Shown piece after piece: positions 49,296-58,191 of a DNA stretch of 64,000 bases. How positions within the stretch are numbered: position 1 is the first letter of the stretch; each line of letters opens with the position of its first letter. The notes beneath the pieces are model-generated. The model ran no database searches. It was not told the origin of the DNA and was given only the letters and a program-made list of their open reading frames with translations. Source of the DNA: Echria macrotheca (Eukaryota; Ascomycota; Sordariomycetes; Sordariales; Schizotheciaceae); the NCBI GenBank assembly GCA_030411725.1, contig MU839832.1:1846402-1910401 (forward strand), given 5' to 3'. The translations under genes and the position numbers were made by a program.

Positions 49296-50654
49296 ATGCA
49301 GCGTTTGACCAACCCTGCCGAATACCGTTGGGAGCATCAGCTCGGAGACGAGGACCCAGTTCCCGAAGTTTGGTTCTATTACAGCGCTAATAGAAAGGCA
49401 TTCGAACAAGAGCTAGCAGAGTCTCAACCCTGCTTCCTTTACACGACATCCCAGTACTTTCTGCAGCAGATCAATGTCGAGGAATACTTCGACCGGCTCC
49501 TCGCCCACCTCCGCCTTAACGCAGTACGCCACACGTTTGACAAGGCGCGATTGGCCAACCTGGGCGAGATCCTTCACATTGATATCATTGCCGGTACCAT
49601 CAAGTCCCTGATGCTGAACGGGAACTTCCCTCGCCTAGGCGAGACAGAAGCTGCGCAGCTCAAACATCTCTGTCTCTTGGCCTACCGTATCGACGACCCT
49701 GCTAAGCTCGTCCAAGGCGCAGCGGATAATGGAACGACGCTCGACGCTCTCCCGAAAAGATGGCTCGACCTCCTCGCCATCATCGCTTATGCGCGTCGTC
49801 AACCCGACACCTTAAAGCTCCTGCTAAGCTATCCTGCCCCGACACCAAAATCGACTTTCGACCTGTTGACTGCCTGGGTCATCATGCTACGCAAATCCGC
49901 GCCCGACACCGTATTTGAACACTCGAGACCCGTAGGACGCGCAAAACTCTGCGAGATACAACTTTGGACAACCATCCTCTCGTCCCCAGGAAAGTGGATC
50001 CACTTACCCATGACGAGAGACGATTACGGCCTCTACCACGGCCTCCAGAGGCTGTTGTGGCTCGAGGAAGAACCCCAGCTTCGGGAACACCCGGACGTCG
50101 AGAAGTTTTGCCGCGCGTTCAACGACATCGGCATCGCTGTCACCCCCCGGACGCTCTCAGGTTTGCTCTCCCTTAGACCAATCCAACAAGCCGAGAATAC
50201 GCGCGGCATCAAACCCTGCTCCTTCCGGCTGGCCACCATGATCCTCGAGTGCTTCCCGATATCACGCATCGCCGCATCCGAGTCCAAGAACGGCGTCGGC
50301 AATAAGCTACGTCCCGGCTCGGCAGCCACTATACTCCTCCCCATCACGCAGTGGCCCAAGAACAACCGGGACCGACTCGCCGTAATGCGTATGCTACTAG
50401 ATCAAGGTTGTGACCCAAACGACATGATTTCCAATAACATGTGGGAGAGGCAGTCAATGTCTGAAGCGAGCCGCAAGCTCGGCGACACGCCGCTACACCA
50501 GGCCGCTGAGCGTGGGGATGATCAGATGGTCAAACTGCTGCTCGAGTTTGGGGCCAAGCGCGATGTTAAGAGCGGCTGGCGTGGGGATACACCGGCGCAG
50601 CGAGCGACGGCGCACCAACGCCTCGGGACTGCTGCCAGGATTGAACGCGGGTGA
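49296..50654 (+). CDS. Ankyrin-repeat protein, intronless
   Basis: A single open frame of 452 codons with fungal codon bias. Two ankyrin repeats are clear near the C-terminus: GDTPLHQAAERGDDQMVKLLLE followed by FGAKRDVKSGWRGDTPAQRA. The preceding AVMRMLLDQGCDPNDMI is the second half of another. The first 350 residues are helical without a recognised domain (LTNPAEYRWEHQLGDEDPVP start, leucine-rich helices). There is no signal peptide, so it is intracellular. It sits between two secreted chitin-related genes, but nothing in the protein links it to them; it is probably a protein-protein interaction module. Confidence 0.8.
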   Translation: MQRLTNPAEYRWEHQLGDEDPVPEVWFYYSANRKAFEQELAESQPCFLYTTSQYFLQQINVEEYFDRLLAHLRLNAVRHTFDKARLANLGEILHIDIIAGTIKSLMLNGNFPRLGETEAAQLKHLCLLAYRIDDPAKLVQGAADNGTTLDALPKRWLDLLAIIAYARRQPDTLKLLLSYPAPTPKSTFDLLTAWVIMLRKSAPDTVFEHSRPVGRAKLCEIQLWTTILSSPGKWIHLPMTRDDYGLYHGLQRLLWLEEEPQLREHPDVEKFCRAFNDIGIAVTPRTLSGLLSLRPIQQAENTRGIKPCSFRLATMILECFPISRIAASESKNGVGNKLRPGSAATILLPITQWPKNNRDRLAVMRMLLDQGCDPNDMISNNMWERQSMSEASRKLGDTPLHQAAERGDDQMVKLLLEFGAKRDVKSGWRGDTPAQRATAHQRLGTAARIERG

Positions 50655-50716
50655 CGATCTACTTGAAAAAGGGTATACCGAGGGTTATAATAGTATAGGT
50701 ATACAAAGCAGAATGA

Positions 50717-51834
50717 CTACCCGAAAAAATCCATGCCTGCGGGTTCCGAATCAAGCCCCGTATCCGTCATGTCGCAGCGCCCACCGCTCTCCATCTGCGA
50801 ATAAAGCCCTGACCTTGCTGGGAGCTCACTGGCAAGGTCGTACGGCTCCCAAAGCTCTGCCGGGATAATGGGATATTTGTCCCGCTTCCACGCAGTTTCG
50901 GTATCGCTCAAGGGGACCAATGCTTCCCAGTCAATCTTCCATGCCCTGGGCTTAGGGAACGCCACTGTGGCAAACTCAATGACGATGAGCGCCCCGCCGT
51001 CCACCATTCCAGCAGCAATCCGGTTGCGCAACTCCGGATACTCTGTTGACGCCCATATGTTGGGCCAATACCGTCCACCGAATTGAAAGGCCTTCAAGTC
51101 AAAAGGAAACGGTATATCCGTCACGAGATAGACTTGCCCGGAGCACATACGCGCCATGGCGCGGGACATGTTCTCGAAGTACTGGATTGCGCTTTTTTTT
51201 GGCCCGGGAAGACTTGGGAGTTTTGAGATGAAAAACAAGGGCTCTCCCTCGGTATAAAGGCCGTAATAGTTTATCATGGGGGGGTTCCGGTTTCTAGTGT
51301 CGTAAGCATTCTTGGCGTTTGGCCACAGTTGCTGAGGCGGAGGGCTATGATTAGCATGCCAACGTCTCGATTATCCGGGCCATAGTGACTAACCCAGATC
51401 GTTAACTTATCATGGCCGCACGCGATCTCTGTGGCACCCCGGGACAGGGCCGAAGGGTGACTAATGTTCCTTGTGTAAAATACGCATCTGTCTCGCAGCG
51501 TGGTCGCATAGCCAAAGCGGTCTTTTGCGAGCCGTAGGAACCTCTCTGTCGTAAAGGAGTTAAGCAAGAATTCAGCCGCGTCTTTATTCTTTGGGGGATC
51601 GGGACAGAAGAAACAGTCTGGGTTGGGAAACATGGGCGGTGGTCTATCCTCTTGCATCCTTGGAGTCGGGTCTCCCACGCGCGGCTTGGCGACGAATGGG
51701 GGACTAGACGCGTTGAAGACCGTAGCCTGCGGCTGTTCTTCCCAGCCAGCGGGTAGCACAGGGCGATAGACGTGGGGCGACTGGGCCCAGGCCGCGAGGA
51801 CCATTGCCCAGACAACGGCGATAAGGCTCATCAT
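50717..51834 (-). CDS. Secreted protein of unknown family
   Basis: Exons 51834-51394 and 51331-50717 join in frame (62-bp intron, GTTAGT to CTCAG, GCTAATC branch site) to 351 residues. A signal peptide (SLIAVVWAMVLAAWA) is followed by a proline-rich segment. Then comes a mixed domain with paired cysteines (DCFFCPDPP, RDRCVFY, EIACGHDKLTIW), NAYDTRNRNPPMINYYGLYT, MARMCSGQVYLVTDIPFPFD and YPELRNRIAAGMVDGGALI. It ends in a tail to DFFG. No family is recognised. The DTRNRNPPMINYYGL region, spliced exactly, suggests a conserved fold. Its 3' end converges on the ankyrin gene (62 bases), and its promoter faces the LysM gene at 52349. Confidence 0.72.
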
Positions 51835-52348
51835 CGTCCTTTGCGTGGAAGGTACTAACCAAAGTATGAAGGGGATGGAGGGGATGGATCTCCGCTATCA
51901 GCAGTATTTTTCTCGAGGACTGGGTCTGTCGAGTATATTTCGAGACAAATTGTCAGGTAGGCCTTGCGAGGATTATGGGCCGTCTTGTGTTGCCATGGAG
52001 TGGTGGGTAGGGGAGGAGTAGTCGGAGGCAACCCGTTGAGGGATTGTTACATGATCAACCGATCATGAAGGGAACTCACAAGATTAACAGCAAACAATCT
52101 TGCTTGCCCCCTTTCTTGTATATGAGGTCCTACTTTTGCGAGGCGCAGCCCCAAAGTGGATTCCGGACGGGAAATTCCCATCACACCCTCTATGCGCGGC
52201 ATTGTGCACGTCGTACATGCTGTCTGTGGGTATTGTACATGTAGCTATATAACCTCAGATGGAAGCATTTTCATAGCACTGTTCGCCGACCGGATCAAAG
52301 CATATCAACAACTCGGATCTTACAGGGCGGTGCTCCAATCATTAACCC
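51835..52348. promoter_or_regulatory. divergent promoter, unknown secreted protein and three-LysM protein
   Basis: A 514-bp gap between head-to-head secreted-protein genes. ATGTAGCTATATAACCT (about 52238-52254) carries a TATATAA-like core about 105 bases before the LysM ATG. Confidence 0.5.
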
Positions 52349-53265
52349 ATGAAACCGTCGGCTAGATACAGAATGACGGCCCATATCTTGTTCTTCCTTC
52401 TTTCCGTTTGTTCGGCTTACCTGACGGACCCTCCTACCACGGCGGACCCCAAGACAGTTTCCGACTGTTCCAACTGGATCGTTGCCAAAGCCGGGGATAA
52501 ATGTGACGAAATTGCATCCGAGTTCAGCATCAGCGTCACGGATTTTGGCAGCGTTTACGTGAGTGTGTTGGCAGGATATCTGTTACTTGGATGATACCTA
52601 ATTTGCGGCCATCCTATCTTTAGAACCCGTCAGTCGGACCGTCATGCAAGCTCTCAACGGGTGATTCGTACTGCGTCGAACGAAATTACGGCATCCCATC
52701 TTCTGTCCCGTCGCCTACCAAACCCGCGGCAGGCCAGTCAGCAACCACAAAGCCAACCCAAACAAGCAAGGGAATCACCACACCGCTACCAACTCAACCT
52801 GGCATGACATCCAATTGCAACAAGTTCTACAAGCCGGCTACGGATGAAGACTGCTCGTACATTCTCTCATCCCAGGGCATCAGCATGGCCGACTTCTACG
52901 AGTGGAACAAAGGCGTCGGCATGAACTGCGAGACGATGTGGGCCGACACGTACCAGTGTGTTGGTGTCATCGGTGGGGAATCGATTCCGAGGACGACATC
53001 CCGTCCGACGCCTACCACACCCCAAACGGCCACAACCACGATGAGCCGTAGCGGCAATGGCATCAGCACGCCGCAGCCCACTCAGCCGGGTATATCACCC
53101 AACTGTGACAAATTCTACAAGGTCCAGCAGGGAGAGGGGTGCTGGGATATCACCGTCAAGTTCGGCATCAGCCTGGACGACTTTTACGCCTGGAACGCCG
53201 GCGTCGGCTCAAACTGTGAGAAGATGTGGGCCAATACGTATCAGTGTGTTCATGTCTTTAAGTAA
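52349..53265 (+). CDS. Secreted three-LysM chitin-binding protein
   Basis: Exons 52349-52558 and 52624-53265 give 283 residues. The second ATG at 52373 gives a tighter signal peptide (MTAHILFFLLSVCSA). LysM 1 is CSNWIVAKAGDKCDEIAS with VYNPSVGPSCKL, rebuilt across the 65-bp intron. LysM 2 (NCNKFYKPATDEDCSYILS) and LysM 3 (NCDKFYKVQQGEGCWDITV) share the ends EWNKGVGMNCETMWADTYQC and AWNAGVGSNCEKMWANTYQC. Modules 2 and 3 are therefore a recent duplicate pair. Thr/Pro-rich linkers separate the modules. It is expected in the wall or medium, binding chitin fragments. With the five-LysM protein and the chitinase it makes a chitin-related neighbourhood of about 12 kb. Confidence 0.93.
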
Positions 53266-54691
53266 CCATACACCAGAACCGACAACATATATTTAGGCTG
53301 ACATTGTGTTCCGTGGCAAAAACGTTTATTTTTATAGTGAGATAGTTCTCCGGATCGTATATTGAGTCGTGGTTACCTCTGGCCGTTCTGTATCAGCTTC
53401 AGTCAACTATCTGATGGTGTGGTGGGACTGAGTGTCCCGTCCGACGTCCGTACCTTATATCCCGCGTTGCCTCAATCTGTAGGCTTTTGCAAATCGCCTG
53501 GAAGGATTAAGCGCCAGGCGCGTGGGGGCGCGGCAAGTCATATCGACTGCTTTTTCTCGGCCTGTCCCGCGTAGCCGTCACAGGACTTGGTTGTTGGTTC
53601 ACTTCCCGAGCGTTTCGGCCCGTGCTATTCGGCTCGCAATAATTCGGCTGTGCCACAGTGTCCGGCATTTAGCCACGAGGAGAGCGGACACTATAGCACA
53701 TACAAAAGGACCGACGGGTTCCTGTTGGTCAAGTCTCGCGCGCCATCTCTACCTAGATTGGGAGCCACTAGAGGGCCCTTATTGTGGTATGCAGATAACG
53801 CAGTGCCAGCGCGGAGCGATTAGTACTGTGCGAGAAGCGGTTCGAGTGGGGAAGAACTCGGCGGCCGAAATAACAGTGCGACATCGTGTCTCCGATGCAA
53901 TTATTTAGATGGTGGTCGGGTGGGAAAAGATGTTCGGGACCGAGACTCAGTGACAGCCTGATCAGGAGCGGATTTAGCTGAGGGTTTGAACGAGAAGGCA
54001 CTGGATTCGACGGAAAGTGTCTGAATTGTTGCACTGCCGTTGTGTTCACTACCAGAGCGATTCGAAAGATGACGGTTGTAGTTGATGAGATTTAATGATG
54101 CGCATGGCAACTTTTAATACGAGATTTCATTTTGAAACTACCTAGGTACCTTAGGCTACACGGGGACTGATGAGCCTCGATTGAATATCAAGTCTTGTGT
54201 TTCCTTAGGTTGTCATGCATGTGTGCGGCTCCAGTCACCTTCCTGCTCGTATCTTGTATCTTAAACTCTGGGCCCAGGGTTCTTACTTGCCGCTATGACA
54301 AACCGGCGCTCATGGATCCCTCCTTCACTCACAATGACCCCGGTTGTCTTTCTGCTTTATGAACGTAGTTGATGGGGTTTATTTGTGCATGGGTGCAAAC
54401 ATGGTGGTCGAGAGCCTTGCCTGTATCTTGACGCCGTGATCGGCTACGGCACGAGAAGCGAAAAAAGCTGAGGACGCATTCGGCATGGTATCATATCTGT
54501 TGAAGGTCGGTGGCTTTTGCCGCTTCTCATGTCATTGTCGGCAGAGCGGTGTGCAAATACACAAGGGCCTTGGAGAACGAATTTGTGTCCCCGAGACGCC
54601 AAAACCTCACACAACTGCGACCGAAGAATTGGAACATCCATATAACTCAACACGCTTATGTTATACCTCGGTGCACTATTTACAACCCCAG
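53266..54691. other. intergenic region between LysM and kinase genes
   Basis: A 1.4 kb stretch without a supported gene. A TACCTAGGTA palindrome lies at 54139-54148. Plus-strand frames over 54485-55507 are the antisense shadow of the kinase gene. Confidence 0.5.
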
Positions 54692-56140
54692 CTATGGTTT
54701 CCACTCCGTGTACGGCCTGTCGACAACCATCTCCTTGACCGTCGGCAGCGGCCCGTCGCCCTCCCAGGAATCACCAAAGGCGACGCACATGGCCATCAGC
54801 TCGCGCCACTTTTTGCCGGGAGCAATCTTGCCCGAGATGCAGTTGGGATCGAGCGAGTCGCTGTTGATGGGCACGAGAGCGGCACGGCCCAGCAGCGCCT
54901 CGAGGGCCTGCTGCGCAAAACTGACGGCTTCTTTGGCGTCGGCCGGCACGCCCGTCTCGTCGAGCTTGCAGATGCGGGCATTAGGCAGCGCTTGCTCGAG
55001 GTACGCCATGATGTTGGGGTTCCGCGCGCCGCCGCCGCACATGAAGATCTCGTCGATCTTGTCGGGATCGATGCCGTAGCGCGGCAGGAAGGTCCGGTAC
55101 TGCCGCACAATGTTCTGGGCGGTGATGCGCGTCACGGTCGCCAGCGTATCGTACTTGCTGCACCCGGCAGCCTCGCACGCCTCGATGATCTCCTGGCACT
55201 CGTTGTCGCCAAAGACCTCGCGCCCCGTCGTTTTGGGCGGTGGATGGTTGATGTATTCGTTGTGGGCCAGGAAATCATCGACGATCTTCTGGTTGACGGT
55301 GCCCTTGGCACCCCATTCGCCGTCCCTGTCGTATTCCTGCTCGCCATCGGTGTAGTGTCGCATCGCCGCGTCGATGAACATGTTGCCCGGCCCGCAATCC
55401 CAGTCGACCATGGCATCCACACCCCCGTCAGTATCGGCCGGTATCAGGCAGAGATTGGCGATGCCACCAATGTTTTGGCACAACCGCATTTTGGTCGGGT
55501 GGCGTAGGAGCAGGCCGTCGATGAGAGCCACCAGCGGTGCCCCCTGCCGGCCGACAGACTGCTCGGCCTGGCGAAAGTCGGTCACTGTGGTGATGCCTGT
55601 GACGGCGCTGATGATGGTACCCTCGCCGAGGCAGAAAGCCGAGCGTGTCTCGCCCTCCTTGGGCATGCTGAGCAGCCAGATGGTCTGGCCGTGAGAGCCG
55701 ATGAGGTCGATGCTGTCTTTGGCGATATGGTGCTTCTGGCAGAACTCGTGCACGGCATCAGCGAACATGTGGCCGAGCTGGACGTTTAGTTGTGACATGG
55801 CGCTGGGTGTCGTTCTCGTCTCGCGAAGCATCTTGAGTATGGGCTTCTTCATCCGCTGCGGGACCGGGATTTCATCGTACTTGAGAACCTCCATGTGAAG
55901 AGGAGCAGTGGGAGACGCTTGGCGATAGCGCACGAGTGCGCAGTCGATGCCGTCCATGGCGGTGCCGCTGTTCATGCCCAGCACGGTCAGGTCCAAAGAC
56001 CCATCGGCACGAAGTCTGCCGACACGCTTGATTGCGTCTGTCGGACACCCCGAGTGTCCATTGGTGTGGGCTCCATTGGAGGCGTGGCCGTTCAGGCCGT
56101 TTGAGCAGCTTGTTGACGACGGCGTCATGGTGTTGTACAC
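54692..56140 (-). CDS. Levoglucosan kinase / anhydro-N-acetylmuramic acid kinase family protein
   Basis: An intronless 482-residue protein. Residues 1-45 are a low-complexity extension. The ASKHA-fold sugar kinase that follows has the family's anchors: GMNSGTAMDGID at 55-66 (phosphate 1), SHGQTI at 149-154, TDFR at 187-190, GRQGAPL at 197-203, NIGGIAN at 223-229, DCGPGN at 248-253 (phosphate 2) and GGGARNP at 369-375. Bacterial AnmK opens 1,6-anhydro-MurNAc and phosphorylates it. The fungal branch, known from Lipomyces levoglucosan kinase, converts 1,6-anhydroglucose to glucose-6-phosphate. The text PPKTTGREVF and HYTDGEQEYDRDG fits the fungal branch as I know it. It is cytosolic. It is divergent from the phosphatase at 56589 over a promoter with a long inverted repeat. 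Alternative start: M5 (56128). Confidence 0.88.
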   Translation of the reverse strand: MYNTMTPSSTSCSNGLNGHASNGAHTNGHSGCPTDAIKRVGRLRADGSLDLTVLGMNSGTAMDGIDCALVRYRQASPTAPLHMEVLKYDEIPVPQRMKKPILKMLRETRTTPSAMSQLNVQLGHMFADAVHEFCQKHHIAKDSIDLIGSHGQTIWLLSMPKEGETRSAFCLGEGTIISAVTGITTVTDFRQAEQSVGRQGAPLVALIDGLLLRHPTKMRLCQNIGGIANLCLIPADTDGGVDAMVDWDCGPGNMFIDAAMRHYTDGEQEYDRDGEWGAKGTVNQKIVDDFLAHNEYINHPPPKTTGREVFGDNECQEIIEACEAAGCSKYDTLATVTRITAQNIVRQYRTFLPRYGIDPDKIDEIFMCGGGARNPNIMAYLEQALPNARICKLDETGVPADAKEAVSFAQQALEALLGRAALVPINSDSLDPNCISGKIAPGKKWRELMAMCVAFGDSWEGDGPLPTVKEMVVDRPYTEWKP

Positions 56141-56588
56141 GATGAGGGTGATGCTGACAATGATTGCTTTGATGGGCTTCTCTGCTTGCTCCCTTGAGGC
56201 GCCGAGAGCGAAGATATAGGTGCATCATCATGGGCCGTTTTATCATCCCCCACGAAGTCACTGCCATCCCCCACAATGTCAACTTCTTTTCTTGGCCAGA
56301 CCAACGGGTGCCATACCGATATCGCAGCGTGGGGCAGCTCTCGACACGCAAATGCAGGGCGAAACTCGTCGACTCGATTCGAGACGAGTTGCCTATTCGG
56401 GAAGTGGAGCCGACATAGCCTTCACCACCCGGCGAATGGTGCCGCCTAGGGGCGCCACCCAGGGCAATGGTGGATGCCAGAGATACCCTTACTCCGGTAG
56501 TAGTTTAAAGCCCAGCAGCAATACTGTCCGTCCTTCACTCCGTCCGATTCTACGATCAGTCCGGCACGTTCCAACGAAGCGAGCCAAC
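56141..56588. promoter_or_regulatory. divergent promoter, kinase and DUF89 phosphatase
   Basis: A 448-bp gap between head-to-head ATGs. It holds the inverted repeat listed at 56363-56390, roughly midway, about 200-220 bases from each start codon. Confidence 0.6.
56363..56390. promoter_or_regulatory. inverted-repeat candidate operator, site 2
   Basis: Arms AACTCGTC (56363-56370) and GACGAGTT (56383-56390) are perfect complements around a 12-base centre, GACTCGATTCGA, itself near-palindromic. The 11-mer TCGAGACGAGT (56379-56389) recurs exactly at 59959-59969, in the next divergent promoter of the same module. Confidence 0.65.
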
Positions 56589-58122
56589 ATGTCATCAGCC
56601 GCGCACCGCCTTGAGCATCCAAGGGAGGTATGGACATCAGAAGAGGGCTCCATGGCTCGGGAGACCGCAGTGACCAGGTGGCCCAAGATCGTGCAGAGCA
56701 TGGTTGACGACGTCGGTGAGACGCTCGGACAGTCCGAGTGCATGGAACGACAGCAGATCGACGAGGGACGTCGCATACAGCAGGCATTGAGAATTCTCAA
56801 AGAGGAGATTATTCAAGACCAGCCCTTGCGGTAGGTATCCTGTTTGTCCTTTCTTTTCTTCTTTTTTGTGTGGCAAAGTGGAATTCTGATACATGACTTT
56901 CCAGCCCCTTGAGCTCGGATGGCCGCACCGATATTGAGAGCTTCAACACTAAGCTTGCATCTTTTGGCCACGCCATTACCTGGCACAACTGCCCTTGGCT
57001 CTTTGCAGAGTGCCATCTCTACAGGTTCGCCTCTCCCAGCAGCAAAGTTTCCTTGAAACTAGCTTCCGAGAAAAACGAGGTAAATGTGCTGACAGAGGAT
57101 CAAGATGTGTACAAACCTTTTTCAGCCGCTCCGAGTCCACATTTTGGCAAAACTATGACGTCTTTGCGCGCCAGAAGCTCAATGCATTTCTCGCGTCCCA
57201 TTCGGCCGTCAAGGAGCTCTGCGAAAGATATTTGTCAATCGCCGATTCTGGCGCGTGCTTCGCAACAACAGCGGATGAAGAGACCCAGCGACTGCTGTTC
57301 TTCGAGATGACCGAGGTTGCCCTCTGGGGCAACGCGACTGATCTGAGCTTGTTGAGCTCTCTGAGTCTCGACCAGATACACTCCCTCCAGGGTAAGAAGG
57401 CCATTCAGGAGGGCCAGGCTCGCATTGTGAGTAATGACATGGCGGCCGCCTGGGAACATTTGAGGAGACTGCGTCCGGGAGGCGGGCGAGTCGATATCGT
57501 TCTGGACAATGCCGGCTTCGAGCTGTTTACAGATCTGATCTACGCGCTCTACCTCCTCGGTGCAGGCCTCGCATCGGCGATCAGGCTTCACGTCAAGTCC
57601 ATCCCATGGTTCGTATCCGACGTGATGCCGCATGACATGGACATTCTGCTCTCGGCCCTGACGGACACTGCATCGTTTCCAAGTGCCAATAACGAGAGCG
57701 TTCGTACGGTGGCGGCACTCCTCAGCGCGGCTTACCAAGACGGGCGGCTCGCCATCCAGGAGAATCCGTTCTGGACGACAGGCCTCGACTTTCAAGAGAT
57801 GCCCGTTTGGGCGCCAGATCTCTTCGAAGCCCTCCAGGAGTCGGCTCTGGTCATCTTCAAAGGCGATCTCAACTATCGGAAACTGGTGCGAGATGCAACG
57901 TGGCCCCATACGACGCCGTTCAAGCAGGCTATCGGGGTACTGGGCGGCGGCAGCAGCGGGGATAAAGCCGGTATCAAGATTTTGGCGCTCAGGACTAACA
58001 AGGCGGACGTGTGCGTCGGTCTAAACGAGAGGACGCTTGAAAAGGTGGAGAAGGAGGCGCCCAGGAAGGCGTGGGTGCGAAATGGCAAATATGCGGTGGT
58101 CAGTTTCTCAGAAGGACTTTGA
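56589..58122 (+). CDS. DUF89/ARMT1-type metal-dependent sugar-phosphate phosphatase
   Basis: Exons 56589-56830, 56905-57024 and 57126-58122 give 452 residues. The N-terminal helical part has RWPKIVQSMVDDV and the hallmark WHNCPWLFAECHLYR. The catalytic part has LDNAGFELFTDLIYALYLL (D248, N249 and the later D of the D-N-x-G-x-E-x-x-x-D motif that binds the metal). It also has SDVMPHDMD and FKGDLNYRKLVRD (K366, D368) for phosphate and metal. This is subfamily III of the DUF89 damage-control phosphatases (yeast YMR027W, human ARMT1), which dephosphorylate sugar phosphates such as fructose-1-phosphate; a methyltransferase role is disputed. Beside an anhydrosugar kinase it may drain excess or off-pathway sugar phosphates. 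Intracellular. Confidence 0.9.
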
Positions 58123-58191
58123 GATGGTACTACGGGATGCCTAGAGGACACAACGTGCAGGTACATAGGTGCATAATTTAGAAGTAGAAAT

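Noticed and set aside
54485..55507. 340-codon plus-strand open frame
   Set aside because: It is the antisense shadow of the kinase gene; composition is biased (Gly/Arg/Val/His) and no motif is present.
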